A stretch of DNA of 43,371 bases from Verrucomicrobiota bacterium (GCA_003219215.1 QHPY01000168.1:1-43371); one strand, 5' to 3'. Shown: positions 17,476 to 27,776, counted from the first letter of the stretch. Notes: generated by a model from the letters alone, not told the origin. Made by a program: numbers and translations.

Positions 17476-18300
17476 CTATCCATCGAGGCTTTCTGACAAA
17501 CGTGTTCTCTCGGTCTCGCGCGCGATGGGGAAAAGAGAGTGCCGCTTGATGAATTCGCGCGCGAGGGAGCGGTAAGCGCTGGCGCCGACTCCGCTCGGGT
17601 CGTACTCGAGAATCGATTTTCCGAAGCTCGGCGCTTCACTTAAGCGCACGGTCCGAGGAATGACCGTTCTATAAACGCGCTCGCCGAAATGCTGCCGCAC
17701 TTCGTTTACGACTTGTTCGCTCAAATTCGTCCGACTGTCGAACATTGTCATGACAATGCCGCCGATCTCGACCTGATCGTTCGCGCCTGAATCGCGCACT
17801 TGCTCGACCACGCGCACGATTTTGACCAAACCTTCGAGCGCAAAATACTCGCACTGGATCGGCGTCAGGATCTCGTCGGCCGCGGCCAGCGCGTTGGTCA
17901 TGAGAATGCCTAACGACGGCGGGCAATCCAAAAGGACGAGATTAAACGTTTCGTCCGAACGAAAGGTAGACAATGTCCTGGCCAGACGCGTGAGATGGTC
18001 CGGCATTCGAGCAATCTCAACTTCCGCGCCGGCGAGATCGAGATCGGCGGGAATGATAAATAGCTGATTGAGGCGAGTCGGCAATATTTTGTTCGCGATG
18101 GACGCACCGCCAAGAAGCGATTCATATATGCTCTCGCCTTCCACTTCGTGCATTCCGAGCGCGCTGGTCGCGTTCGCCTGAGGATCGAGATCAATTAAGA
18201 GAACGCGCAGTTTTTTTTCCGCCAAAGCGACGCCGAGATTCACCGCGGTCGTTGTCTTCCCGACTCCGCCTTTTTGATTTGCGATCGCGACAATTTTCAT
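17476..18300 (-). CDS. parA: ParA/Soj chromosome-partitioning ATPase
   Basis: A 274-residue ParA-type ATPase with deviant Walker A motif KGGVGKTT (10-17), Walker A' region LLIDLDPQANAT and Walker B LLDCPPSLG. No N-terminal helix-turn-helix is present, so it is the chromosomal Soj type. It normally works with ParB and parS to move origins. Here no parB is next to it and I see no copy of the parS consensus TGTTTCACGTGAAACA in the window. Its ATG overlaps the stop of the LanB-like gene (ATGA read on the minus strand), so the two are translationally coupled, an unusual pairing. Confidence 0.92.
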   Translation of the reverse strand: MKIVAIANQKGGVGKTTTAVNLGVALAEKKLRVLLIDLDPQANATSALGMHEVEGESIYESLLGGASIANKILPTRLNQLFIIPADLDLAGAEVEIARMPDHLTRLARTLSTFRSDETFNLVLLDCPPSLGILMTNALAAADEILTPIQCEYFALEGLVKIVRVVEQVRDSGANDQVEIGGIVMTMFDSRTNLSEQVVNEVRQHFGERVYRTVIPRTVRLSEAPSFGKSILEYDPSGVGASAYRSLAREFIKRHSLFPIARETERTRLSESLDG

Positions 18301-20357
18301 GAACGCGGGACAATTAATGTGCGCAGCTCAAAGCTGTGGCGACCATTCGATTCTTTCCAAAACAAATGTTCCGGGTCAGGCAACATTTCCGTTACTTCGA
18401 TCTCGCCCGCTTTAATGAGCCAGCGGTGGAAAATTTCCAGAAACAAATAGCTCTCAAGATCGACAAAGACTGGCTTGGTATCTTTGTCGCGACCTTCCGC
18501 CCCGCTCCGACGCAAGACTTGCTCGGTCGGACGAATGTAAATAAAGCGGGGTAAATTTCTTTCGGCGCGCAATTTTTCAACGGCGACGACCAAGTGATTT
18601 GATACGCCGGTGTAATTGCCAGGGATCAAATCGTGGGCTTTCACGGTCCAGCTGCGACGTTGCACAATCACCTTCCCGCAACGCAAACGAGGTGTCTGCG
18701 GAGCCATTCCAAATTGAAATGGATGAAAGCCGAGCGGAATCACCCACGCACGCGCAAACGATCCGAGATGTTCGTGATTGTCGATCCTGCGCACACAAAC
18801 GTCACCGGTTGCTTCATCGATATAAACTTCCGCATCCGCCGGTGAAGTCTTTTTCCATTTTGGGTGCCCACGTTGCGGCGCGACGAAGTTTGCAAGCTCC
18901 GGGATCGCATCGAACAAACGCACGGTGGTATGCGCGGTGAAATCGGCTGCGAAAAAACCGAAGTGAAAATTCGGCCGACTGAACGTCGTGCTCGTTAACG
19001 CGCGACTGAGCGTTTCTTTGTCCGGGCAACTCCAGAACATGCAATGATGAAGCATTGCGATTGGCGGATGAAGCTCGGCCAGTATCCATTGATAATCGCC
19101 GCGCTCGATCGCTTCAATTGAAGTCGCGGCCAATTGCAGATCGGCTGACGGATAAGTGTATTCGTCGAATTTCGGATAATCGAAATTGTCCCGCACGACA
19201 TGACAATCCCCGGCCGTAAGTTCGTATTCACTAAGATCAACACGTGGCTGCAAGCGTTTCCGAAAGGCAGCTTTCACTTCTTGAAACGCCATGACTGCGA
19301 GCGCGACCAGGCCTGGTCCGGTCAGCGGGAGTTTCGCCGCTTCGCATGCTTGCAAGAATTCGGGCAACGGCATGACTCCGCTTTTTGCCCCGGCCCTTTC
19401 CATGATCCCGCGCAAACCGGCGGCGACGCGAGAAGCAATGAACGCATAGCTGTCGCGCCAGAGGTCGATCCACGGTTCGGCCGGAGTGACGACTTCATCG
19501 ATCAAGCTTTCGTTAATTTCGAAATGACATTCGCGAAAACATTCTTCGCCGATGGGATTGCTCGCGGCGTAGAGAAAACGGTCGCCATGTTTTGGTGCAG
19601 CGCCGATTGATTGCAAAGACGTTTGCGCTTCGTCCAGAATCGATTGTCGATCTTGTGTGTCGGTCGTCGCGACAAATTTCTGCGGGAGAACGACTAATGC
19701 CTCCAAAATCGACAGCCATTTGTCGCGAGCCGGACTTGGAAGCCAATTTTTCACGTCCTCGAGCAAAATTTCCACAGCGTGCGGTTCAAGCGCGGGCACG
19801 GTTAGCTTTGGATTTGAGTTTTCCGGATCGGCGTTAATCGCCGCCGCGACGGCGTGAGCAGTCCATCGTTCCAGGAATGCTTCGCGTTTTGCGATACCCG
19901 GCTCCGGCTTCAATCCGACTCCGGAAACGTTTTTGCCAATTTTGCCCCAACCGGAAGGTCCGAACTCACTAAACGTGTCGTTTTTCGCCGCGATGCGTTG
20001 AAGATAAAGCACGAGGTGGCGCTCACGTTCGCGGCTGCGCGAGTTGCGTGCGGGAAGCGCAGCATCCGGATTGATTTCCAACAAAGACGAAATGCGGTCA
20101 CGCATTCCTTCCGCACCAAAGATCAAATAGCGCGGCAAAATCGTGCGGGCGGAACCGAGCAATGATCTTCGGGCGGCGTCGAGCTCGTCGTGAAGCGTTA
20201 TCGCCAAGCCCTTCTCATCGCCCGGGTCGATTTTCTCTTGCGTAACCAGCAGATCGCGAACCGTGTTGGCGGTGACAGGAGTGGCCAAACGTTCGACCGT
20301 GTCGAACGGCGCGCCAGCTAAACGAATCAAAAAAATTGGCGCGACGCGGTATGACAC
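18297..20357 (-). CDS. Orphan lantibiotic dehydratase (LanB)-like protein
   Basis: A 686-residue protein resembling the N-terminal glutamylation domain of class I lantibiotic dehydratases. It opens with RVAPIFLIRLAGAPFD, has the family signature RIAAKNDTFSEFGPSGWG (121-138) and ends with LPRFIYIRP and KPVFVDLESYLFLEIF. LanB proteins transfer glutamate from tRNA-Glu to Ser/Thr of a precursor peptide. The C-terminal elimination domain, a LanC, a precursor peptide and an exporter were not seen nearby. The start is GTG 20357 with no clear ribosome site; the gene follows a receiver-kinase by 86 bases and is coupled to parA. Its substrate is unknown; it may act on a distant peptide or have another tRNA-dependent role. 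Confidence 0.78.
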   Translation of the reverse strand: MSYRVAPIFLIRLAGAPFDTVERLATPVTANTVRDLLVTQEKIDPGDEKGLAITLHDELDAARRSLLGSARTILPRYLIFGAEGMRDRISSLLEINPDAALPARNSRSRERERHLVLYLQRIAAKNDTFSEFGPSGWGKIGKNVSGVGLKPEPGIAKREAFLERWTAHAVAAAINADPENSNPKLTVPALEPHAVEILLEDVKNWLPSPARDKWLSILEALVVLPQKFVATTDTQDRQSILDEAQTSLQSIGAAPKHGDRFLYAASNPIGEECFRECHFEINESLIDEVVTPAEPWIDLWRDSYAFIASRVAAGLRGIMERAGAKSGVMPLPEFLQACEAAKLPLTGPGLVALAVMAFQEVKAAFRKRLQPRVDLSEYELTAGDCHVVRDNFDYPKFDEYTYPSADLQLAATSIEAIERGDYQWILAELHPPIAMLHHCMFWSCPDKETLSRALTSTTFSRPNFHFGFFAADFTAHTTVRLFDAIPELANFVAPQRGHPKWKKTSPADAEVYIDEATGDVCVRRIDNHEHLGSFARAWVIPLGFHPFQFGMAPQTPRLRCGKVIVQRRSWTVKAHDLIPGNYTGVSNHLVVAVEKLRAERNLPRFIYIRPTEQVLRRSGAEGRDKDTKPVFVDLESYLFLEIFHRWLIKAGEIEVTEMLPDPEHLFWKESNGRHSFELRTLIVPRS

Positions 20358-20443
20358 GCGTTCAGCAAAACCAAACGCGGGGGAACTGACAAGTGAAACC
20401 GCGCGGGAAGGCCGGCTACGGCAGGTGCGAATCAGCCGACCAT

Positions 20444-21586
20444 TTAACTCGCCGAGAGCGGGAGACGAATCGTGAAAACTGTGCCCACGCCGTGGGTGCT
20501 GTCTACTTTGATTGAGCCGTTATGGTCTTCGACAACTTTTTTGGTGATATAGAGGCCCAACCCGGTGCCGCTCTTGGCCTGCTTGGTTGTGAAATAAGGA
20601 TCGAAGATTCTAGGGAGTTGCGTCGGTTGAATCCCAGCACCCGTGTCTTCGATGCGAAGATCGACATAGAAATCTTTTTGCGCGCAGACAACCGTGACTT
20701 TTCCTTTCTTGTCGGCGGAAGCTTGCACCGCATTGACGACCACGTTCTGAATAGCGCGGCTGATTTGTACAGCGTCGCCTAAAAGAGTGCAGGGGTCTTG
20801 GCAGATGGTGACGTTGAGCTCGACGCCGCTTTCGGTCGCCATTGGCGCAATTCCTTTCAGGACTTCGCAAAGAATACCCGAAACTGAAATTTGTTTGGGC
20901 GGCGAAGCTTCGACGTTGCCGTAACTCTGCCACATCGTAAGCAATTCACGACAGGTGCGCACATGTTGCTCGATGATTTTTAATTCTTTGACCGAGCTGG
21001 CGCTCTCATCCTCCTCAGATTTTTCGAGACGCCGCGCCAGCAGCTGGACATATCCCCAAACGATAGTGAGAGGATTGCCGAGATCGTGAACAAATTCCGC
21101 GGACGCTTGGCCGAGCGCGGCCAGCCGCTCTTTCTGCGCCAGTTGCTGAAGCAAACGATTGTTTAATTCTTTAATCTCGGCGGCCGCATTTTCGCTGGTC
21201 CGATGCGCGCGCGTACGTTCGACATTGCGATCAATCACCTGCTGCATTTCATGAGCATCAAACGGCTTGCTGATGTAATCGTTGGCGCCGAGTCGCAGGG
21301 CCTCCTTGGCCGTGTCGAGTGCGCCGAAACCGGTAAGCATGATGACTGAGAGATTCGGATCGATCTCGCGGATTTGACGTAGACCCTCGATCCCGCTCAT
21401 TCCCGGCATCCGAATGTCCATGACAATCGTGTCCGGTTGTTTCTCTTTCAGGAGTTTGAGGCCGGCCTCGACGCAATCGGCCGTGTGCACCTGATAATTT
21501 GGTTTCAGGAGCATGCGCAAGCTTTCGCGCGGTCCCATTTCATCATCAATCACAAGGATTTGCGGGAGTTCGGTCGCGGCGGTCAT
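20444..21586 (-). CDS. Receiver-histidine kinase (REC-HisKA-HATPase), soluble
   Basis: A cytoplasmic kinase with an N-terminal receiver domain and no membrane segment. In the receiver, Asp14/Asp15 are the acidic pair and Asp57 in MDIRMPGMSG is the phosphorylation site, with LTGF and SKPFD following. A coiled linker leads to HisKA with His167 in FVHDLGNPL, then a HATPase with DTGAGIQP and GTGLGLYITKK. It is probably activated by a distant kinase through the receiver. The ORF extends to 21841, but the extra 85 residues match nothing, and ATG 21586 (MTAATELPQILVIDDE) begins at the receiver's edge. It may be in one transcript with the LanB-like gene and parA. Confidence 0.85.
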   Translation of the reverse strand: MTAATELPQILVIDDEMGPRESLRMLLKPNYQVHTADCVEAGLKLLKEKQPDTIVMDIRMPGMSGIEGLRQIREIDPNLSVIMLTGFGALDTAKEALRLGANDYISKPFDAHEMQQVIDRNVERTRAHRTSENAAAEIKELNNRLLQQLAQKERLAALGQASAEFVHDLGNPLTIVWGYVQLLARRLEKSEEDESASSVKELKIIEQHVRTCRELLTMWQSYGNVEASPPKQISVSGILCEVLKGIAPMATESGVELNVTICQDPCTLLGDAVQISRAIQNVVVNAVQASADKKGKVTVVCAQKDFYVDLRIEDTGAGIQPTQLPRIFDPYFTTKQAKSGTGLGLYITKKVVEDHNGSIKVDSTHGVGTVFTIRLPLSAS

Positions 21587-21928
21587 AAGGCGTCGGCGGC
21601 AATTGAAGCTAGGGGCATGCCGCGGACGGGGCAGAGAAGCAAAAAAGTCAGGCGCAAATTCATCTAGCTCAGCCGGGCGAACGGTGAAGCAGAAATCGTT
21701 GGCATGCAAGGTGCAACTTGTGAATAAGTTCCCGGCTTTAGTGAATAAGTGATCTGTTTGTGGCGCAAAAAATATAATGACTGGAGTTAATGTAGCGTTT
21801 AGAATGCCGGGTGATTCGTTCGTGCCCGAAAAGATCGACAATCAGTTAACCGCCAGCCCCCCAGACTTTGCGGTGGCGAAGGCACGAACTTTCTTCACGA
21901 GGCGTTTGCGCGCACTGGAGCACCAAAA
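21587..21928. other. Divergent intergenic region of 342 bases
   Basis: The region separates the minus-strand receiver-kinase from the plus-strand ketosynthase operon, so it should hold promoters for both. A perfect TATAAT stands at 21773-21778 on the plus strand, 150 bases before the ketosynthase, with only a poor -35 candidate. An exact AAGATCGACA lies at 21831-21840. No gene is seen. Confidence 0.4.
21831..21840 (+). repeat. Uptake-like motif AAGATCGACA, intergenic copy
   Basis: Exact 10-mer in the divergent intergenic region, 89 bases before the ketosynthase ATG. Nothing translated constrains it here, so it argues for a DNA-level role for the motif. Confidence 0.7.
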
Positions 21929-23173
21929 ATGCTGAAGCGAAACCGCGTCGTCATCACCGGGATGGGAATTCTGGCGCCGAATGGGATTGGCAACGACGAA
22001 TTCTGGGAATCGCTCGTCACCGGCCGGAGCGGGATCGGCCCAATTACGCTATTTGATGCGAGCGATCTAAAGAGCCGGATTGCCGGTGAAGTAAAAAATT
22101 TTGACCCGCACGATTACATCGAGCCGGAGTTGAAACCGAAACGGATGGCGCGTCACACCCAGTTCGCCTACGCCGCGACTATGTTGGCGCTCGAAGATGC
22201 GGGTCTCGAAATTAGCGAGGCTGATTTGCCCAGTCCGACACCTATTATTGTGGGAGTAAGCACCAGCGCGATGGACATTATCGAACGATCAATCAGTGAT
22301 TTTGATCGCCGAGGAGGGAATGGCATGTCTCCAACGGCAGTGGGCGCTTTAACGCCTCAAGCGGCCGCGAATGCCATCGCTGATAGAATTGGTGCACGCG
22401 CCCATGCCGCAACAGTTTCTTCTGCCTGCCCATCCGGGTTGGATGCGGTCGCGCTGGCCGCGGACATGGTTCGATCTGGCGCGGCGGAATTGGCGATCGC
22501 GGGCGGAGCTGACGCGCCGATTACAAAACATACATTCGCCGCCTTTATTGCGACTGGGTTGAGTTCTTGTCGCAACAGAGAACCTGAGAAAGCAAGCCGG
22601 CCATTCGACATCGAGCGCGACTCAGGGGTGATCTCGGAAGGCGCGGGAATGTTTGTCTTGGAGACCTTAGAAAGAGCTGAAGCTCGAGGCGCAAAGATCT
22701 ACTTGGAGATCAATGGATACGCTAGGCAAAGGGACCGCGGCCCAGACGATCCAGCTTCAGGATTGGCTGATTCGATGAGACTGGCGTTGGCAAATGCCGG
22801 CCGATCAGAAAATGACATCGATTATATTTCGGCGTATGGACCGGGCCATCCCGTTCTCGACGCAGCTGAAGTGCGTTATATTAAGGAAGTTTTTGGTGAG
22901 CGCGCTTATTCAATTCCGATCAGTTCAATCAAAGGTGTCACCGGCAATCCACTGGCGGCGGGAGGCCCGTTGCAACTGGCCGCCTGCGCCTTAAGCTTCC
23001 GCGACCAGATTATCGCGCCGACAACGAATTGCGAGCTGCCGGACCCAGAATGCGATTTAGATTTTGTGCCTTTGCGAGCAAGAAAAGCAAAGTTGGATTG
23101 CATTTTGATGAATGTCCGAGGCTTGGGAGGCAGCGCCAGTTCACTGGTGGTCTCGCGACCTAATCACAGATGA
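21929..23173 (+). CDS. FabF-like ketosynthase lacking both catalytic histidines
   Basis: A 414-residue protein with the whole beta-ketoacyl-ACP synthase II fold. The nucleophile is kept as Cys167 in SSACPSG, and Lys335 in SSIKG is present. The two histidines needed for decarboxylation are gone: the usual AHGTxT motif reads AYGPGH (Tyr303) and the usual TGHxLGAAG reads TGNPLAAGG (Asn340). In E. coli FabF the equivalents are His303 and His340. An elongating ketosynthase is therefore unlikely; acyl transfer, acyl binding or regulation fits better. No ACP, ketoreductase or other fatty-acid genes adjoin it. Its stop overlaps the start of a membrane histidine kinase (ATGA). Confidence 0.85.
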   Translation: MLKRNRVVITGMGILAPNGIGNDEFWESLVTGRSGIGPITLFDASDLKSRIAGEVKNFDPHDYIEPELKPKRMARHTQFAYAATMLALEDAGLEISEADLPSPTPIIVGVSTSAMDIIERSISDFDRRGGNGMSPTAVGALTPQAAANAIADRIGARAHAATVSSACPSGLDAVALAADMVRSGAAELAIAGGADAPITKHTFAAFIATGLSSCRNREPEKASRPFDIERDSGVISEGAGMFVLETLERAEARGAKIYLEINGYARQRDRGPDDPASGLADSMRLALANAGRSENDIDYISAYGPGHPVLDAAEVRYIKEVFGERAYSIPISSIKGVTGNPLAAGGPLQLAACALSFRDQIIAPTTNCELPDPECDLDFVPLRARKAKLDCILMNVRGLGGSASSLVVSRPNHR

Positions 23174-25701
23174 TCGGCTCCACCCTCGCAATTTTGATCG
23201 CGTTGCTAACTCAGTTAGCACTGGGATTAACTGTCTTTCTAGCCAACCGGCATCGAAAGTCTAATCAGGCATTTTTGCTTTTGTCTTTAGCTGCAGCAGC
23301 ATGGCTGGCCAGTTTGTATTATATACTCACCGCGACAAGTCTTCCGGCAGCACAGATTGGAATCCGCGAAGCCTCTTCGGCCGGGATTCTGATTATTGCG
23401 ATGTTAAATCTTTTACGCTTGTCCATTGGCCGCGCCAACAGTGATTGGCGGAGTATTCTTGGCCAGTCGCGCGTTTGGCTAATCGTGACCGCTGCAATTA
23501 TTGTCTTGTGCCAGACAAAATTTTTCCTTCAGGGGGTGCGAATATTGCGGGTTGGGAGCCAACCGACGCCAGTCCCAATATACGGCCCAGGGGTGTACAT
23601 TTACGTTAGTTATTTTGTTGGCGCGATTGCTTTACTCGGCGTTACTACATGGCGCGATCTGAGACGAACTACAGGCGGCGAGCGAACAGAGATCGCATTC
23701 ATATTGATCGGAGGCATTGCCGCAGTGGTAGTCTCGTTGCCACTTTCGCTTCTTTTGGGTGGGTTTTTTAGGCCGTCGCAGCTTTCTTGGTTTGCTCCAT
23801 TCCGAGTCGTCTTCTTCAGCATCGTTGTCGCCTACGGAATTGCGACACGCAAAATGATGGAAGTGGGCGTCTTGCTGCGGCGACTTATTTCCTATGTGTT
23901 GCTCGCCACATATTTGCTCGCGCTTTACGCGCTGGTGTGGTGGCTAGTGGCAACTGCGCTGCGTTCTTCCGTTCCAAATGCGCATACAGTCGCACATGTA
24001 GCCGCCGCGGTTGTGATCGCCTTTGCCATGGCTCCTGCCCGCGGTATCTCCCAGCGACTGGCGGAGCGGCTTTTCATCGGTTCACATCAACTCGATTTTC
24101 GCGCAACTGTTAGTAAAGCGGCCAAAATCCTGGCGTCAGTAACGACACTGCGCGATTTGCTCGATCGTTTCGCCAACACCGTCGCCGAGGCGGTTGGCAC
24201 CGAACGGGTTTTCATCCTTCTTCCAGACAAGCAGGGATTTTCGCAGCGTTATCCAATGGTCGAACCCGGGGCCCGTTATTGTTTGGAGCTGAGTCGCGAC
24301 CAGGCGACGATCACCGAATTGGAATCAAATCGTGAGCCGATAGTTATGGATGAGCTGCATCGTGCGAGGCCAACGCCGCAACTTCAGCGAGTGATGCGGC
24401 AATTGGATTCGCTTCAAATTGCGCTGGCGATGGGAATTTTCGCGCGGGATCATCTGGCCGGCGTATTGTTGCTTGGGGCCCGAAAATCCGGCCGCATTTA
24501 CGGCGCGACCGAACAAGGCGCCCTTCAGGTTTTGTGCGGGCAACTCGCAGTCGCGATTGAAAACGCAGAGCTTTTCACGGAAGTCCAAAACGCCAAGATC
24601 TACAACGAAACTTTGCTCGAAAATCTGACCAGCGGGGTTATTGCGGCGGGAACGGACGAACGCGTGACCGTTTTCAATAACGAGGCTGGCCAAATCACCG
24701 GATTAAACGCGCAAGAGATAGTCGACTTGGCTGCGCTTCCGCTCGAGCTGGCAGAACCGCTAATCACGACTTTGCGCACGGGCGAGAGCCAGGAAAACCG
24801 CGAGATAGCTCTGCGGGTCGGAACAGGGGACGTGATCATCCGCGCCAGTACGTCGATTTTTCACGGACAAGATCGACAAGTACTGGGGGCGCTAATGGTG
24901 TTAACGAACATCACCGCCATTAAACGCCTCGAACTGCAGATTCGCCGCAGCGACCGACTCGCCAGTCTGGGAACGCTTTCGGCAGGAATGGCGCACGAGA
25001 TCAAAAATCCGCTGGTCTCGCTTAAAACCTTTGCTCAATTGCTGCCAGAGCGCTACCAGGATTCCGATTTTCGCGATACGTTTTCGAATTTGATCGGGCA
25101 CGAGATCGACCGAATTGACTCGCTCGTTAATCAGCTGCTTCGTTTTGCGCGACCAGCAAAACCGATTCTCAAACCGCTCCATGCGCATGAGATTCTGGAA
25201 AAGGCGCTCACACTGGTTGGCCACCGACTCTATCAAAAAGACATTAAATTGAATCGCTCATGGCGCGCAGACACTGACACTATCCACGGCGATGCCGACC
25301 AGCTGGAGCAGGTTTTTCTCAACTTCTTTTTAAACGCAATGGATGCGATGAAAACGCATGGTGAATTGTCGGTGAAGACCGAGATCCGCTCGGACGAACA
25401 ATGGGTCAGCGCCCTGACTTACATGAATGGCGAAAGTAGCGGAAATAGCGAAGCGCGCGAAGCTTTCCGGATCACGATTCGCGACAGCGGAGAAGGAATT
25501 CGCGCGGAAGATATTCCGCACGTCTTCGATCCATTCTTCACAACCAAAGATTACGGAACCGGATTAGGCTTATCGGTTGTGCACGGAATCATCCAGGAGC
25601 ATGGAGGACAGATCGAAGTCGAGAGCGAACTGGAAAAGGGCACCGCGTTTCACATTTTGCTCCCGTTAGTGCGGTTTGACAGCAAGGTGGCTGCCGCATG
25701 A
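23170..25701 (+). CDS. Membrane histidine kinase with GAF and PAS domains
   Basis: An 843-residue sensor kinase. About nine hydrophobic segments (1-290) form an unusually large membrane part. A GAF domain (about 315-470) and a PAS domain (about 475-590) follow. HisKA has the phospho-acceptor His609 in MAHEIKNPL; the HATPase domain carries FLNAMDAM, DSGEGIRAED, FDPFFTTKDYGTGLGLS. The layout resembles the PrsK/NtrB-type kinases but no DNA-binding regulator is adjacent. It is coupled to the ketosynthase upstream and the kinase downstream by ATGA overlaps. An exact uptake-like motif lies at 24869-24878. Confidence 0.88.
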   Translation: MIGSTLAILIALLTQLALGLTVFLANRHRKSNQAFLLLSLAAAAWLASLYYILTATSLPAAQIGIREASSAGILIIAMLNLLRLSIGRANSDWRSILGQSRVWLIVTAAIIVLCQTKFFLQGVRILRVGSQPTPVPIYGPGVYIYVSYFVGAIALLGVTTWRDLRRTTGGERTEIAFILIGGIAAVVVSLPLSLLLGGFFRPSQLSWFAPFRVVFFSIVVAYGIATRKMMEVGVLLRRLISYVLLATYLLALYALVWWLVATALRSSVPNAHTVAHVAAAVVIAFAMAPARGISQRLAERLFIGSHQLDFRATVSKAAKILASVTTLRDLLDRFANTVAEAVGTERVFILLPDKQGFSQRYPMVEPGARYCLELSRDQATITELESNREPIVMDELHRARPTPQLQRVMRQLDSLQIALAMGIFARDHLAGVLLLGARKSGRIYGATEQGALQVLCGQLAVAIENAELFTEVQNAKIYNETLLENLTSGVIAAGTDERVTVFNNEAGQITGLNAQEIVDLAALPLELAEPLITTLRTGESQENREIALRVGTGDVIIRASTSIFHGQDRQVLGALMVLTNITAIKRLELQIRRSDRLASLGTLSAGMAHEIKNPLVSLKTFAQLLPERYQDSDFRDTFSNLIGHEIDRIDSLVNQLLRFARPAKPILKPLHAHEILEKALTLVGHRLYQKDIKLNRSWRADTDTIHGDADQLEQVFLNFFLNAMDAMKTHGELSVKTEIRSDEQWVSALTYMNGESSGNSEAREAFRITIRDSGEGIRAEDIPHVFDPFFTTKDYGTGLGLSVVHGIIQEHGGQIEVESELEKGTAFHILLPLVRFDSKVAAA

Positions 25702-27701
25702 CGCCCGCGCCGATTTGCATTTTATATACTCAGGATGCCGAGCTTGTTCGCCGGACGAGAGCATTTTTGCGCAGCATGTCGCAACTGCGGCATGTGAACG
25801 ACCCCGATCGTCTCGAATCTGTGCTGCAACAAACGGGCCAGTCCGTCTTAATGATGGACTTACGCTCGAAAGAGTGCCGCGAACTAATCGATCAAATCCA
25901 AAATGAGCAGCCTGAAGTTTTGATCATTGCATTCGGTGTTGGGCAATCCGAAACGTTACGCGAAGCCGAGCAGTTTGGAATTTACGCCGCGGAAGAGATC
26001 GGCCTGGAACGACGCCGTTTTCAAGCCCTGCTCGGGCGCGCTTTCGATTATGTGAAACTTTCACAGGAAAACCGCGATTTGCGCGAGACATCGGCAATGA
26101 CGCCGGAAATCTCCCGCAAGGGCGAAGCAACACAACAGCCGATCGACGTAACACGGACGTTTCCATTGCTTCGATTTCCGCGAGTCCTTCGTCGTTTGGA
26201 CAATATCGAGGTGCTTGTGACAACCGTTGTCGAAGCGTTGGCCGATGCGGCCGGCGTAAGTCGCGTGGGACTTTTTTCGCGAACCCGCAAAGGAGATCCC
26301 TATCAGCTGCGCGCTGGGCTGCATTGCTTGCCCGAAACCGAAGAATTGCAGTTTGGAGAGCGCGACGCGCTGGTGCGCTGGTTTGAATCACATGCCCATC
26401 TCATTTCACGCGCCAATCTTCTTCGAACTCAAGATCACAGGCAGCGCACAATCATGCGGCGCGCGCTCGACATGTTCGGGGCCGAAGCGATCGTGCCGCT
26501 TTATGCGCGCGGCTCCATCATCGGCTGGGTTTTCTTTGGACCACGTGTCACCGGGCGGCTTTTCGATGACCGGGATCTGGAAGGCCTTACGGCGCTGGCC
26601 GAACACGTTTCGACCATTCTCGAAAATGCTCTTCTTTACGAGGAAGCGACTGTTCAAAAAACGCTGGCCGAAACACTCCTGAAATCGATTCCACCTGGCA
26701 TTGTCGCCATCGATGAGGACGCCATTATTCGGTGGTTTAATCCGCCGGCGGAAAAAACTCTCGGTCTGTCGGGCACCGCCGCTTTGAATAAACCGGTTGA
26801 AAGTGTCGGCACCAGACTCGCTGGCTTGTTGCGCGAAACGCTGGAATCGAAAACGCCGATGCCGCCGCAACATTGGATCGACAATAACACGCAGCGATCG
26901 CTTTCTGTGGAGACGCGACAGCTTGCCGGCAACGGCTCGCCCCTTGGTGCCGTCGCTGTGATTCAGGATCTGACTGCGCAGGAAACTTTGCGCGAAAAAC
27001 AAGCCTTGCTCGATCGAGCGACGTTTTGGACCGACTTGGCCGCGAGCATGTCTCACGAAATCCGCAATCCGCTGGTGGCGATCAAGACCTTTGCGCAACT
27101 CCTGCCGGAACGCTTCGACGACGCCGATTTTCGCAAGGAATTCAACGAGATTGTGGTAAGCGAGATCGATCGTCTGGATAAAATTATTACCCAGATCAAC
27201 AATTTCGCGCATCCACCCGAGCTTGTGTTTAAACCAATCGACGTTCGGTCACCGGTCAAAAAGGGCGTGGAAATTGCCAGGTCTCGCTATGGCATCAACG
27301 GGAAAGTGGAATTGGAAACGTCATTGCCCAGCAATCTGCCGCGCGTGTTGGGCGACGAGGCGGCTCTGGCTGAAGCATTCGCCCACCTTGTCGCCAACGC
27401 CGCCGAAGCCAGCGCGGATCGCAACAAGCCGCGCATCACACTTTCGGCGAAACCAGTCCGGGAAGGACAACATCCCGCCGCGGTGGTTGTGACCGTGCGC
27501 GATAATGGCTCCGGCATCTCTCCGGAAATAAAAGAGAAAATCTTTTCACCGTTTTGCACGACCAAACCGCGAGGAATGGGTCTCGGTCTGCCGATCGTGA
27601 AACGAACGGTATTTGATCATCACGGCCGGGTAGAAGTCGATTCGACCTCAAAAGGAACGCAGGTCAGCGTGCTCTTGCCCGCAACGAGCGGCCAGGGTTA
27701 A
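25698..27701 (+). CDS. Soluble histidine kinase with receiver-like, GAF and PAS domains
   Basis: A 667-residue kinase without membrane segments. The first 130 residues are a receiver-like fold with an Asp in LMMDLRSKE, but the usual acidic pair at the N-terminus is missing ([10 protein letters not shown]), so it may not be phosphorylated. A GAF domain (about 165-315) and a PAS domain (about 325-430) lead to HisKA with His453 in MSHEIRNPL and a HATPase domain ([27 protein letters not shown]). HisKA is closely similar to that of the preceding kinase (both have [10 protein letters not shown]), so the pair probably arose by duplication. It is last in the ketosynthase-kinase-kinase operon. Confidence 0.86.
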   Translation: MTPAPICILYTQDAELVRRTRAFLRSMSQLRHVNDPDRLESVLQQTGQSVLMMDLRSKECRELIDQIQNEQPEVLIIAFGVGQSETLREAEQFGIYAAEEIGLERRRFQALLGRAFDYVKLSQENRDLRETSAMTPEISRKGEATQQPIDVTRTFPLLRFPRVLRRLDNIEVLVTTVVEALADAAGVSRVGLFSRTRKGDPYQLRAGLHCLPETEELQFGERDALVRWFESHAHLISRANLLRTQDHRQRTIMRRALDMFGAEAIVPLYARGSIIGWVFFGPRVTGRLFDDRDLEGLTALAEHVSTILENALLYEEATVQKTLAETLLKSIPPGIVAIDEDAIIRWFNPPAEKTLGLSGTAALNKPVESVGTRLAGLLRETLESKTPMPPQHWIDNNTQRSLSVETRQLAGNGSPLGAVAVIQDLTAQETLREKQALLDRATFWTDLAASMSHEIRNPLVAIKTFAQLLPERFDDADFRKEFNEIVVSEIDRLDKIITQINNFAHPPELVFKPIDVRSPVKKGVEIARSRYGINGKVELETSLPSNLPRVLGDEAALAEAFAHLVANAAEASADRNKPRITLSAKPVREGQHPAAVVVTVRDNGSGISPEIKEKIFSPFCTTKPRGMGLGLPIVKRTVFDHHGRVEVDSTSKGTQVSVLLPATSGQG

Positions 27702-27776
27702 CGAAAATTTCGAGTTGCGATTTGCGCCCAGCGATTTGAGGCTTCGCAAAAGCAAATCAGCGTTTTTCCCGCGTTT

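Noticed and set aside
18297-20357. Complete lantibiotic biosynthesis cluster
   Set aside because: Only the LanB-like gene is present; no precursor peptide, cyclase, protease or exporter was found on either side.
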